A stretch of 64,000 nucleotides of DNA from assembly GCA_036378535.1 (NCBI GenBank), contig DASUWH010000029.1, positions 45,235-109,234 of the forward strand, read 5' to 3'. Shown here one piece after another: positions 1 through 8,026 of this stretch (within the stretch, counting starts at the first letter, position 1; every line of letters begins with the position of its first letter). The notes beneath the pieces are model-generated. The model did not search any database and was not told the origin of the DNA. It saw only the letters and a list, made by a program, of their open reading frames with translations. The translations under genes were made by a program, and so were the position numbers. Source of the DNA: Gp1-AA122 sp036378535 (lineage in GTDB: Bacteria; Acidobacteriota; Terriglobia; Terriglobales; Acidobacteriaceae).

Positions 1-245
1 TAGTGTTCCGAATTGGGAACACGATCACCAAATCGCTGAACCCGCACATTTGTGCAAGTGATTGCAGTTTGACGCCGGCGGGCCCGCGCCTGATTTGTCT
101 TTCCAGAGGTAAATATCTCAAGGCACAACACATACAACCACAATCGGTCTCGTCCGATTGGATTTTCCCGTGCTCATCTACACGACCCAGAGGATCTGAA
201 CGAGCTTCTTCAGTCGTTGCTGGCAAGAAGCTGCGCCACAAAACT

Positions 246-1358
246 ATGGGTCACTTTAGAAAACACTGCATTAGTTTCCTGATGTCAAGCACCTGCAACT
301 TGAATTGCACCTACTGCTACATCCCGCATTGGGGAGAAACCGTCGATCCTTGTGATCGCACGATCGATCTGGAATTCGCCGTCGCCGGCATGAAGGAATT
401 CTTTGCGTGGGCGCCGAAGCCCGCAATACGCTTCTTTGCTGCGGGGGAGCCGACGGTTGGGTTCAAGCGCATGACCGAGATCGTCGAAGAAGGGAAGAAG
501 CTGGCCGGCGATCGCCTGCAAGTGGAATTACAGACGAACGGATATTTCAATGGCCAGATTGCGGATTGGGTTGAACAGAATGTCCATATTCTCTGGATTT
601 CGTGTGATGGCCCGCCGGAGTTGCAGGATGCACAGCGGCCCTCGGTGAATGGCAGCAAGAGATCCAGTCCGATGGTGGAGGCCAATATCCGGCGTTTTGC
701 CGCGCACCCCACCATGCAGGTAGGAACTCGCGCGACCTTTCTGTCGCAAAACTTTAATCGACAGATCGAGGTGTTGGACTACTTCCGCTCGCTCGGGTTG
801 AAATATGTGTGCGGCGCGCCGGCCTATTCCTCGACGGTGAACGATCACACTCCTGTCCCGATGCTGCTGCGCTTTGCCCAGGAATTCGTACCAGCGTTCT
901 GGCATGCGCAGAAGAACGAAATGTTTTATCAGACGCACCTCATGGTTAACTTCGACGAAGAGGTGGATGCATACTGTCGTGCCTGCACCGATCCCGTGTG
1001 CCCGCAGCTGACCTCCGACGGGCACGTGTCCTGCTGTGACTGGGCGTGCTTTGGGGACAAGTACCTCGACGGGGTGCTGAACCAGTTGATCTATGGGAAG
1101 TGGGACAAGGAAAGGAAAGAGATCGTTTATTTTCCTGAGCGCAGAGCGGACATCGAGCGCCGCAATGTTGCGCATCTTGCGGAAGGCGATTGCAAAGGCT
1201 GTCCAATTGTCCGACACTGTGCCGGAGGTTGCATCGGCAAGGTGATGGTGAGATCGAATGGTCTGCACAAGATGGATCCCAATTGGTGTCAGGCAACCCG
1301 CTACCTGGCAGAGCACCTGCCGCTCAACCAGGGATTGTATCCGGTGAGACATTCGTAG
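246..1358 (+). CDS. Radical SAM/SPASM domain protein
   Basis: A 370-residue radical SAM enzyme with a SPASM-type C-terminus. The cluster motif CNLNCTYC (CX3CX2C) lies at residues 17-24 and should bind the SAM-cleaving 4Fe-4S centre. Cysteine-rich segments near residues 240-270 (CRAC, CPQL, CCDWAC) and 315-350 (CKGC, HCAGGC, NWC) fit auxiliary Fe-S clusters of peptide-modifying SPASM enzymes. ATG 246 is chosen because the preceding strand HCISFLMS is needed by the barrel; ATG 282 overlaps a TGA of another frame (TGATG) and is the alternative. No strong Shine-Dalgarno is seen. The NRPS didomain starts 19 bp downstream, so both are likely one transcript, and the substrate may be an amino acid or peptide tied to that carrier. 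The exact substrate is unknown. Confidence 0.85.
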   Translation: MGHFRKHCISFLMSSTCNLNCTYCYIPHWGETVDPCDRTIDLEFAVAGMKEFFAWAPKPAIRFFAAGEPTVGFKRMTEIVEEGKKLAGDRLQVELQTNGYFNGQIADWVEQNVHILWISCDGPPELQDAQRPSVNGSKRSSPMVEANIRRFAAHPTMQVGTRATFLSQNFNRQIEVLDYFRSLGLKYVCGAPAYSSTVNDHTPVPMLLRFAQEFVPAFWHAQKNEMFYQTHLMVNFDEEVDAYCRACTDPVCPQLTSDGHVSCCDWACFGDKYLDGVLNQLIYGKWDKERKEIVYFPERRADIERRNVAHLAEGDCKGCPIVRHCAGGCIGKVMVRSNGLHKMDPNWCQATRYLAEHLPLNQGLYPVRHS

Positions 1359-1377
1359 TGGCAGCCGAGGAGGAGTT

Positions 1378-3348
1378 TTGGAAACGAAGGGGGATGGATT
1401 CGTTCTAAGTGGCGAGGAATGGCAGGCCATTGTCGAAGGCTTCAACCAGACGCGAGAAGATTTCCGCCGGGACCTATGTTTCCACGAGCTATTTGAAGAG
1501 CAAGTGGAGCGCACTCCGGAACGAAATGCTCTGGTCTTCCAAGAGCAGAGGCTGACTTACCGCGCACTCAACGCTCGCGCGAATCAGTTGGCGCATTACC
1601 TCCGCCGGCAAGGCGTGCGCCCGAGCACTCCCGTAGGTCTGTTCGTGCAACGCTCGGCGGACATGATCATCGCGCTACTGGGAATCCTGAAAGCGGGCGG
1701 AGCCTATGTTCCTTTGCACCCGGATCTTCCCGAAGCCAGGCTTGCGCATCAACTGCAGGTTACAAAAGCTCCCGTGCTCGTGACGCAGGAAAGCCTGGAA
1801 GAGCGGCTGCCGGAATTCGAAGGGCGGATTGTTCTTATTGATCGAGAGCGAGCGCTCTTCGAGCAACAGTCACCTTCCAATCCGGACAAGCTGACTACGC
1901 CCGCGGATCTGATCTACCTGATCTTCACTTCCGGTTCAACGGGCACGCCGAAAGGCGTGGCGACCCGCCATGAGAACGTAACCAATTACACACAATTCAT
2001 CGTGAGCAAGCTGGGCTTGATGGAACCGGAGAACAGCGCGGGGCTTCAGTTCGCCAACGTATCCACTCTGAGCGCAGACTTGGGCAACACGCCGATTTTT
2101 GCCGCGCTGTCCTCGGGTGGATGCCTGCACATGATCGCCGATGAGGTGCTGCTGGACGGACAGTTGTACGCAGAACACGTCCGCAAAGAACCCATCGATG
2201 TTCTGAAGATTGCGCCTTCGCATTTGCGGGCGCTGATGACGTCGGGCGACGCGGCGACGATTCTTCCACGGAAGTGGCTAGTCATCGGCGGGGAGTCGCT
2301 GCATTGGGATTTTGTGCGGCAGATCAAGCAAGCGCGTAATTGCGCCATTCTGAACCATTATTCTCCGACTGAAACGACCATCGGTTGCCTGACATTCGAG
2401 GTTGACGAGAACAACCCGCTGGCAAAGAGCACCGCGGTCGTGCCGCTGGGGCGGCCGATCGCCAACACGTTGCTGTACATCCTCAATCAGGAACTTCAAC
2501 CCGCGCCACTGGGAGTGGCGGGCGATTTGTACATCGGTGGTGCAGGCGTGTCGAATGGCTACATCGGCCAGGCGGAACTGACGGCTGCACGATTCATGGC
2601 CGACCCACTGAATCCAGGCAGCGGACTTCGCTTTTATCGGAGCGGTGACCGGGCGCGTTGGTTGCCCAGCGGGATTGTGGAGTTCCTTGGACGCGAAGAT
2701 GATCAGGTCAAGATTCGCGGATTCCGGGTCGAACTGGGAGAGATTGAAGCGGTATTGTTGCGCCATCCGGTAGTAAAACATGCGGCAGTCGTGGTGAAAA
2801 ACACGAACGCTGGAGATCAGACTCTATTGGCTTTTGTGGTGGGGTCTGGGAAGCCCGATTCACGCGAGTTGCGCGAATACCTGCTGCAATACCTTCCCGA
2901 CTACATGGTGCCATCCAGCTTTGTCCCTCGGGATTCTCTGCCACTGAACGCGAACGGCAAGGTTGACCGGCGCGCGCTTGCGGAAAGCGTTCCCGAAGCA
3001 ACTCCAGAATCGGCGTCGGAAGGCACGCTCGATCCGGTGCAGGAGAAGCTGGTCGCCATCTGGAGCGAGATTCTCGGGGTAAGTAATATTCGAATGAATG
3101 ACAATTTCTTCGAACTGGGAGGGCACTCGCTGCTGGCGGTGCGAATCATCGCGCGCGTGCGAACCGTCTTTGGCGCGCCGGTGCCGTTACGCAGCATGTT
3201 CGAGGCGCCCACAGTAGCCGCCTTGGCCGAGGTCATTACGCAATACCAATCGCGGGCGAACGAAGAAGACGAGGTGGCGAAGATTTTGGGCGAGATCGAG
3301 GGACTATCGGAAGATGAAGCTCAGCGGCTGCTGGAGAGTGAGAAGTAG
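1378..3348 (+). CDS. Stand-alone NRPS adenylation-carrier didomain, predicted Asp-specific
   Basis: A 656-residue nonribosomal peptide synthetase fragment: adenylation domain (about 36-535) and peptidyl carrier domain (about 545-620), with no condensation or thioesterase domain. Seen motifs: A3 LIFTSGSTGTPKG (181-193), A5 NHYSPTE, A7 YRSGD, A10 NGKVDRR with Lys528, and LGGHSL with phosphopantetheine Ser584. Aligning by eye to GrsA gives the ten specificity residues D234, L235, T238, K277, V302, G304, H327, I335, G336, K528, i.e. DLTKVGHIGK, which matches the published aspartate code. The C-terminal helix (GLSEDEAQRLL) resembles linkers that precede another NRPS module, so a partner protein may exist elsewhere. 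Start is TTG 1378 right after AGGAG; an unusual but best-supported choice. It sits 19 bp behind the radical SAM gene. Confidence 0.9.
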   Translation: METKGDGFVLSGEEWQAIVEGFNQTREDFRRDLCFHELFEEQVERTPERNALVFQEQRLTYRALNARANQLAHYLRRQGVRPSTPVGLFVQRSADMIIALLGILKAGGAYVPLHPDLPEARLAHQLQVTKAPVLVTQESLEERLPEFEGRIVLIDRERALFEQQSPSNPDKLTTPADLIYLIFTSGSTGTPKGVATRHENVTNYTQFIVSKLGLMEPENSAGLQFANVSTLSADLGNTPIFAALSSGGCLHMIADEVLLDGQLYAEHVRKEPIDVLKIAPSHLRALMTSGDAATILPRKWLVIGGESLHWDFVRQIKQARNCAILNHYSPTETTIGCLTFEVDENNPLAKSTAVVPLGRPIANTLLYILNQELQPAPLGVAGDLYIGGAGVSNGYIGQAELTAARFMADPLNPGSGLRFYRSGDRARWLPSGIVEFLGREDDQVKIRGFRVELGEIEAVLLRHPVVKHAAVVVKNTNAGDQTLLAFVVGSGKPDSRELREYLLQYLPDYMVPSSFVPRDSLPLNANGKVDRRALAESVPEATPESASEGTLDPVQEKLVAIWSEILGVSNIRMNDNFFELGGHSLLAVRIIARVRTVFGAPVPLRSMFEAPTVAALAEVITQYQSRANEEDEVAKILGEIEGLSEDEAQRLLESEK

Positions 3349-3365
3349 CGATTTCGCCGTCGGCT

Positions 3366-4523
3366 TCATTCGACTTTGCTCAAACCCATCATGGCAGCGA
3401 TGATGTTGCGCTGAATTTCCGAGGTTCCGGAATAGATGGTTCCCGAGATCGAGTCGCGCAGGTCGCGTTCTATTTCGAAGTCGGTCATGTAGCCGTAGCC
3501 CCCGTGGATTTGAACCGCATCGAGACAGGACTGCACGAAGCTCTCACTCACCGATAACTTGGCAATGGCAGCGTCGAGTATCGCGGACTTACCCTGCTGT
3601 TTGAGCCAGGCCACGCGGTAAACCAGCCAGCGCGAAGCTTCCAGGCGAACTTTCATGTTGGCCAACCGGTGGGCAATTGCCTGGAACCGGCCAATCGGCT
3701 TGCCGAACTGTTTGCGCTCACGAGCGTATTTGACGCAGGCTTCCAGCTGGCGCTGCATAGTCCCCAGATAGCTGGCCAGGATGCTTCCGCGCTCCCACTC
3801 CATGGAACAGTTAAAAATGGCGGAGCCGGCGCCCTCGGGGCCCAGCCGGTTCTCCTCGGGGATGGCGCAGTCCTGCAGGATTACCTCAGACATCGGGGAG
3901 GTGCGCAGGCCCATTTTGTCGATATGGTGGCTCGTACTTAGTCCAGGCGTGCCCTTCTCGACGATGAAGGCGGAGATACCTTCCAGGCCTTTGTGGCGGT
4001 CAAGGGTCGCAAAAACCAGGATGGCATCGGCCATGGGCGCGTTGGTGATGAAGGTTTTGGTGCCGTTCAGGACGTATCTGCCATCGCGCTTGGTTGCCTG
4101 GCAGCGCAGACTGAAAGCGTCGGATCCCGACTCCGGCTCGGTCATGGCATGAACCGCAATCATGTCTCCGCGACACAGCGGTGGGAGATATTTGGCTTTT
4201 TGTGCCTCTGTACCGAATTCAAGAACTGGTATCTGGAAGCTCCACATCTGCGCATTAATGCTGAAGAGGAGACCGTTGTCCTGGCAGCCGTAGCCGAGCG
4301 CCTCCATGGCGACAACGACAGTCAGCGGGTCGGCAGCCGAGCCGCCATATTCCTCGGGAATGGGCAGGCCCTGGATGCCGAATTCGGCGCATTTTTGGAA
4401 GGCTGCAGCGTTAAATTGTCCAGCGCGGTCTTTCTCGATGATGTCATCGTTGAGTTCGCTTTTGGCGAAACGTATCACCGAATCACGGAATGCGAGCTGA
4501 TCCGGAGTGAAGGAGAATTCCAT
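3366..4523 (-). CDS. Acyl-CoA dehydrogenase family protein
   Basis: A full-length (385 aa) FAD-dependent acyl-CoA dehydrogenase. FAD/substrate motifs are HAMTEPESGSD (125-135) and GTSEIQRNII near the C-terminus. The usual catalytic Glu of medium-chain enzymes (YEGT) is Ser365 here (YSGT). Glu244 in MEWERGS aligns with the catalytic Glu254 of isovaleryl-CoA dehydrogenase, so the active base probably lies on that helix; prolyl-carrier-protein dehydrogenases share that placement. The gene converges on the NRPS didomain with 17 bp between stop codons, so it is not in the same operon. It could act in branched-chain or fatty acyl-CoA oxidation, or on a carrier-bound aminoacyl group; the sequence does not decide. 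Confidence 0.9.
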   Translation of the reverse strand: MEFSFTPDQLAFRDSVIRFAKSELNDDIIEKDRAGQFNAAAFQKCAEFGIQGLPIPEEYGGSAADPLTVVVAMEALGYGCQDNGLLFSINAQMWSFQIPVLEFGTEAQKAKYLPPLCRGDMIAVHAMTEPESGSDAFSLRCQATKRDGRYVLNGTKTFITNAPMADAILVFATLDRHKGLEGISAFIVEKGTPGLSTSHHIDKMGLRTSPMSEVILQDCAIPEENRLGPEGAGSAIFNCSMEWERGSILASYLGTMQRQLEACVKYARERKQFGKPIGRFQAIAHRLANMKVRLEASRWLVYRVAWLKQQGKSAILDAAIAKLSVSESFVQSCLDAVQIHGGYGYMTDFEIERDLRDSISGTIYSGTSEIQRNIIAAMMGLSKVE

Positions 4524-4606
4524 GCGGTAAATTTACTACATCGGGCACCAAGCTAGAACGGCTGTCCTGACCGTGCCGTGAGACGAGAAAAAAGCGGAAA
4601 AGCAAA

Positions 4607-4631
4607 AGACCACGGTCGAAGACCGTGGTCT
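4607..4631 (-). terminator. Bidirectional-looking intrinsic terminator
   Basis: Perfect 11-bp inverted repeat agaccacggtc / gaccgtggtct with a gaa loop. On the minus strand it is followed by TTTTGCT, and on the plus strand by ggTTTTATT. It lies 66 bp after the stop of the minus-strand HTH gene, so it most likely ends that transcript. Confidence 0.8.
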
Positions 4632-4696
4632 GGTTTTATTGAGGCGTGAAGCTGACTAAGGCCGCATATGGCTGACCGCGGGAGCTTAGCCGTCGT

Positions 4697-4930
4697 TTAG
4701 GCGTCGCTACCCTGCTCATGTCGTCGCGCCTCGTACCAGAGCGCAAGTTCGACGCGGTTCCACAGGCCTAACTTGTCATAGATGAGGCGGAGATAGTTCT
4801 TGACCACGTGTTCGGTGGTGCCAATGGCCTCGGCGACCTCTTTGTTCTTGAGTCCTTCGGCGACGAGTTCGATGATGCGATATTCGCGTTGACTGGGAGT
4901 GCGCGGTCCGTAGCGCTCGTTTGCTGACAT
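4697..4930 (-). CDS. Orphan LuxR-type HTH DNA-binding protein
   Basis: A 77-residue protein made almost only of a LuxR/GerE helix-turn-helix: TPSQREYRIIELVAEGL, NKEVAEAIGTTEHVVKNYL (recognition helix region) and LGLWNRVELALWY. No receiver or ligand-binding domain precedes it, unlike typical NarL/LuxR regulators of 200 or more residues. The start is well supported by GGAGG seven bases upstream of ATG. It follows a second HTH gene on the same strand and precedes a strong terminator, so the two may form a small regulatory operon. Its target is unknown. Confidence 0.85.
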   Translation of the reverse strand: MSANERYGPRTPSQREYRIIELVAEGLKNKEVAEAIGTTEHVVKNYLRLIYDKLGLWNRVELALWYEARRHEQGSDA

Positions 4931-5136
4931 AGCTGCCTCCGGTACAGAAGTACTGCCAACTTCACGCGTTTAATACCCTGGGTGATTCCGAAGCGAAGAA
5001 ACAGGCGATTGAAACGAGCCTTGACGGTCCGTCGCGCCATCTTGAGTTGAGTGGCGATCTCGGCGTTGTCGCAGCCTTGCAGGAGCAATTCGGTAATCTG
5101 CTGATCGCGTTTGCCCATTCGAATCTGGTCTTGCAT
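4768..5136 (-). CDS. Second orphan LuxR-type HTH protein, C-terminus overlapping the next gene
   Basis: The first ~70 residues form a LuxR-like HTH (RDQQITELLLQGCDNAEIA, MARRTVKARFNRLFLRFGI, VKLAVLLYRRQ). The start ATG 5136 has GAGGTAG about five bases upstream. The frame stays open to 4768, overlapping the following HTH gene by 163 bp in a different frame; this last part is Ser/Pro/Arg-rich and looks like readthrough of the neighbour's antiregister rather than a folded domain. Either the overlap is real or the original stop near 4940 was lost. The HTH itself is convincing; the true C-terminus is not. Confidence 0.65.
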   Translation of the reverse strand: MQDQIRMGKRDQQITELLLQGCDNAEIATQLKMARRTVKARFNRLFLRFGITQGIKRVKLAVLLYRRQLCQQTSATDRALPVNANIASSNSSPKDSRTKRSPRPLAPPNTWSRTISASSMTS

Positions 5137-5768
5137 GCACTACCTCATAAATGTTGTTCTACTCGCATTCAAGTGGAAATCTCTACTTCCACGCTACTAC
5201 GAGCGTTGGCGTCCGACTTGTGACGAGTGACCATAGGTTTTAGTTCGCCCGAGGTACTCTGCATAGAGATCCCCAGGAGCGAACAGGTACACATCTCCTT
5301 CAACACGACGAAATAGATTTCTGGTTTGGCAAGGTACTCAGCATTCACCATGCCAATTTCTATGGAATTCCACAGATATTCTTATCGCACGGTGTGCCAC
5401 GAGGTGAGGGGCGGTAGATGCCGGCTCGAGGTTACGCGCTTGAGAAGGATTTCGAGGGAGTTCTCGCCGGGCAAAGTGCGATTTCGTGCAGATCGCGACT
5501 GTATCCCGCCAACAATTGCGAGCGATAAAGCACACACACAGGCGTGAGTTGGAGCAGACATGGAATAGGAAAAGGGCGAGCCCCTGGGGGGCGCGGTGTG
5601 ATGGTATCCACAGGGGCGGGGCAGTCGTGGAAACGTCCTAAGGCGAAGCACCTAGGACAAAATTCCTCATCCTGCAGGCGAGGTTGGAAGTTCTTACACG
5701 CCAGATTCTTTGACAAGTATTCTGCGGGTAACCCACCCCGGAGATTGGAAATGCGGCCGAAAAGAAAT
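5137..5768. other. Intergenic region, no supported gene
   Basis: About 630 bp between the HTH pair and the PEP-CTERM gene terminator. A minus-strand frame at 5169-5351 (60 aa, ATG without Shine-Dalgarno, no known motif) is the only candidate small gene and is weak. A hairpin, gtccta / taggac, is at 5635-5658 without a U tract. The promoter of the HTH pair is expected just upstream of 5136, but I cannot place it. Confidence 0.4.
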
Positions 5769-5797
5769 CAGGCTCTGCTTCTAAAGCTCAGAGCCTG
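5769..5797 (-). terminator. Intrinsic terminator of the PEP-CTERM gene
   Basis: Nine-bp inverted repeat caggctctg / cagagcctg with an 11-base loop, followed on the minus strand by the T-rich run atttctttt. It begins 29 bp after the stop of the PEP-CTERM gene. Confidence 0.7.
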
Positions 5798-5825
5798 AAG
5801 TCGATTCCTCTCGTTAAGAATAATC

Positions 5826-6347
5826 TCAGAGTCGATGGAGCAGCTTGCGGCGGCGGCGAAGGGCGATCCCGGCTACACCCGTAAGAAACAGGGCGAGAGT
5901 AGCAGGTTCTGGAACGTTCGCGATAGCGGTGAAGTGAACGCCATTAGCCGGCCAGGTACCGAACGTAATGCTGAAATTGTGTCCGGCGGTAATGCCAGTG
6001 AAGCCCTGTCCGACGCCCGAGAGCAGGATTGTGGTCACGCCATTGGAACCGGTGGTGACGCTGCAGTTCATAAAGGTGTGAGGCGCGCTGCAGCTGATCA
6101 AATTTGCTGAGACACCTTTCTCCATCAGCTCGAGGCTAGTCCAGGATGCGCCGGAGACATTCGTGAAGAATAGGGTACCGTTGCCGCCTTGAGGAGAGGT
6201 GAATGAGAAATGTGTGCCCACTGCGGTGCAATTGCTGCCACATACCGGGTCTTTGATAATAATTCTAGGATCGGTATTGGATGTAGCAAATGCGGCGACA
6301 CAGGTGAGAGCCAGGACAATTGCCAGCAACGCAAGATTGCGTCTCAT
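5826..6347 (-). CDS. PEP-CTERM sorting domain protein
   Basis: A 173-residue exported protein. Residues 1-21 form a signal peptide (RRN, then a hydrophobic stretch ending AAFA). The body contains four cysteines and Asn/Thr/Ser/Gly-rich beta-type sequence. The C-terminus has the full tripartite sorting signal: VPEPAT at 145-150, a hydrophobic helix LALFLTGVAGIAL, and the RRRRK basic tail. In known systems such proteins are cleaved and anchored or released by an exosortase (EpsH family) in exopolysaccharide-making bacteria. No exosortase is visible in this window. The start is supported by AAGGGGG upstream of ATG. The molecular role of the body domain is unknown. Confidence 0.9.
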   Translation of the reverse strand: MRRNLALLAIVLALTCVAAFATSNTDPRIIIKDPVCGSNCTAVGTHFSFTSPQGGNGTLFFTNVSGASWTSLELMEKGVSANLISCSAPHTFMNCSVTTGSNGVTTILLSGVGQGFTGITAGHNFSITFGTWPANGVHFTAIANVPEPATLALFLTGVAGIALRRRRKLLHRL

Positions 6348-6765
6348 TGGACCCCCTTTTAGGAAACCCGCACAAGTTGGGAAGTAACAACCGCTCTGGC
6401 GCAGGGGAAGCGGAACTTACGCCCTGCAAGTATCTACTTCAAATTGCGAAAGTCAAGCTCAAAACTGCGCAGGCAGCGGTTTTTTGCGGTAAGTGACGCG
6501 CCGGATTGGCTGTCGATTGCAGGAACACTGCAGGAAAGTAATGGCAAGATGCAGAAGTTTGCACTTTGGGCTTCTCTGCCGAACCTCGATATGTCGGTCG
6601 GAGTGCTTCCGATAGAATACCGTGCGATCCAAATGTCCACGAAAACTTTAATGCAGGTCAGGGCCGTGAATGTTGGGCCGTCCATGGATTCGTTCGGAGC
6701 GTGAAGTTCGGCCATTCGGTTGTACTAAGCACCAGTTTCTGCAATTCTTCAGCTGGGGATTACAT
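6348..6765. other. Divergent intergenic region between PEP-CTERM gene and galE
   Basis: 418 bp that must carry the promoters of both flanking genes. Short open frames exist on both strands (for example 6434-6715 minus) but none shows a recognisable domain or ribosome binding site. I could not assign a -35/-10 pair with confidence. Confidence 0.4.
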
Positions 6766-7749
6766 TTGAACATTTTTGTGACCGGCGGGGCAGGCTACGT
6801 AGGCAGCGTGGTGTCCGCGGAAGCGCTTCGCTCGGGCCATCACGTTCTCGTCTATGACAACTTGAGCAGGGGACAGCGGGCCGCGGTACCCGAGGATGCA
6901 GAATTCGTACAGGGCGACGTCGACGATCGCGAACTACTGAAGAAGGCGCTGGAGAAATGCAAAGCCGACGCGGTAATGCACTTCGCAGCGTCGATCGAAG
7001 CGGGAGAGTCGATGCAGGTTCCGGAAAAATATTTTCGGAACAATGCCGCGACCGCACTGACCCTGCTTGAAATTATGCTTCAACTCGGAATCAAGAAGTT
7101 CATTTTCTCGTCGACGGCGGCGCTCTATGGCAACCCAATAAACATTCCTATTACGGAAACCGATCCTCTCTGTCCCACGAATGCTTACGGAGAGTCGAAA
7201 CTCCTGGTGGAGCGGATGCTGGAATGGCTGCAGCGCATTCACGGATTTCGCTACGCCAGCCTGCGTTATTTCAACGCTGCCGGAGCTGCGCAGGGCCGCG
7301 GCGAGGCTCACAAACCGGAATCGCACCTCATACCCCTGATCCTGAAAGTTGCGCTCGGACAACGCGACAGGATCGCTATTTATGGCACCGACTATGCCAC
7401 TCCGGACGGCACCTGCGTTCGCGATTACATTCACGTCCTGGACCTGGCAGCCGCGCATATGGCGGCGCTGTCGGCGCTCTCCGAACATGAGCGATTAATC
7501 TATAATCTTGGCAACGGGCGGGGCTTCAGCGTTCGGCAGGTGGTGGAGGCGGCGCGCAAAATCACAGGTCATCGCATTCCGGCGGTGGAGAGCCCGCGAC
7601 GGCCGGGAGATTCGGCCATCCTGGTGGCCAGTTCCGAAAAGATTCAGAGGGAACTGCACTGGCAGCCGCGTTACCCAGACTTGGAGCAGATTATCGCCAG
7701 CGCATGGCAGTGGCATCGCGAGCATCCACGGGGCTACGACAACATATAA
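6766..7749 (+). CDS. galE: UDP-glucose 4-epimerase
   Basis: A 327-residue extended short-chain dehydrogenase. It opens with the NAD-binding VTGGAGYVGS motif, has FIFSSTAALYG with the catalytic Ser, YGESK as the YxxxK pair, and the GalE hallmarks LRYFNAAGA and RDYIHVLDLA. It interconverts UDP-glucose and UDP-galactose, feeding cell-surface polysaccharide and galactose metabolism. The start is TTG 6766, preceded by GGGGA at good spacing and giving the usual N-terminus directly before the Rossmann strand; the longer upstream frame has no homologous feel. It is alone, with intergenic DNA on both sides. Confidence 0.92.
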   Translation: MNIFVTGGAGYVGSVVSAEALRSGHHVLVYDNLSRGQRAAVPEDAEFVQGDVDDRELLKKALEKCKADAVMHFAASIEAGESMQVPEKYFRNNAATALTLLEIMLQLGIKKFIFSSTAALYGNPINIPITETDPLCPTNAYGESKLLVERMLEWLQRIHGFRYASLRYFNAAGAAQGRGEAHKPESHLIPLILKVALGQRDRIAIYGTDYATPDGTCVRDYIHVLDLAAAHMAALSALSEHERLIYNLGNGRGFSVRQVVEAARKITGHRIPAVESPRRPGDSAILVASSEKIQRELHWQPRYPDLEQIIASAWQWHREHPRGYDNI

Positions 7750-8026
7750 CACCTGTCGAAACTCCAAGCGCGACGAGGATGGCACATGTACTTCGTAATT
7801 AGAGTTCGGCAATGCGACGGTGTTTTGAAGTAGCGCCGGCAGTTTTATCGAGCTTTCCGCCTATCCAGCCTTGGCGGACTGCCTTCGCGAGCGGGTGCTG
7901 AGAGTGTCAATCTCTGTGATGGCAATCACATCCGGAAGTGAGATACTCTACCGCTTCCATCCCCCTGAATTGGTCATGATCAACATATAGGGCTGGTAGC
8001 CGATCCATATACTGCCGCCAATTCCT

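Noticed and set aside
1378..4523. A pyrrole-forming pathway (prolyl-carrier oxidation) from the A-T didomain plus acyl-CoA dehydrogenase
   Set aside because: The adenylation pocket reads as Asp, not the Pro code, and the dehydrogenase is on the opposite strand.
5169..5351. A 60-residue minus-strand gene upstream of the HTH pair
   Set aside because: No ribosome binding site and no recognisable motif; kept only as a remark in the intergenic entry.
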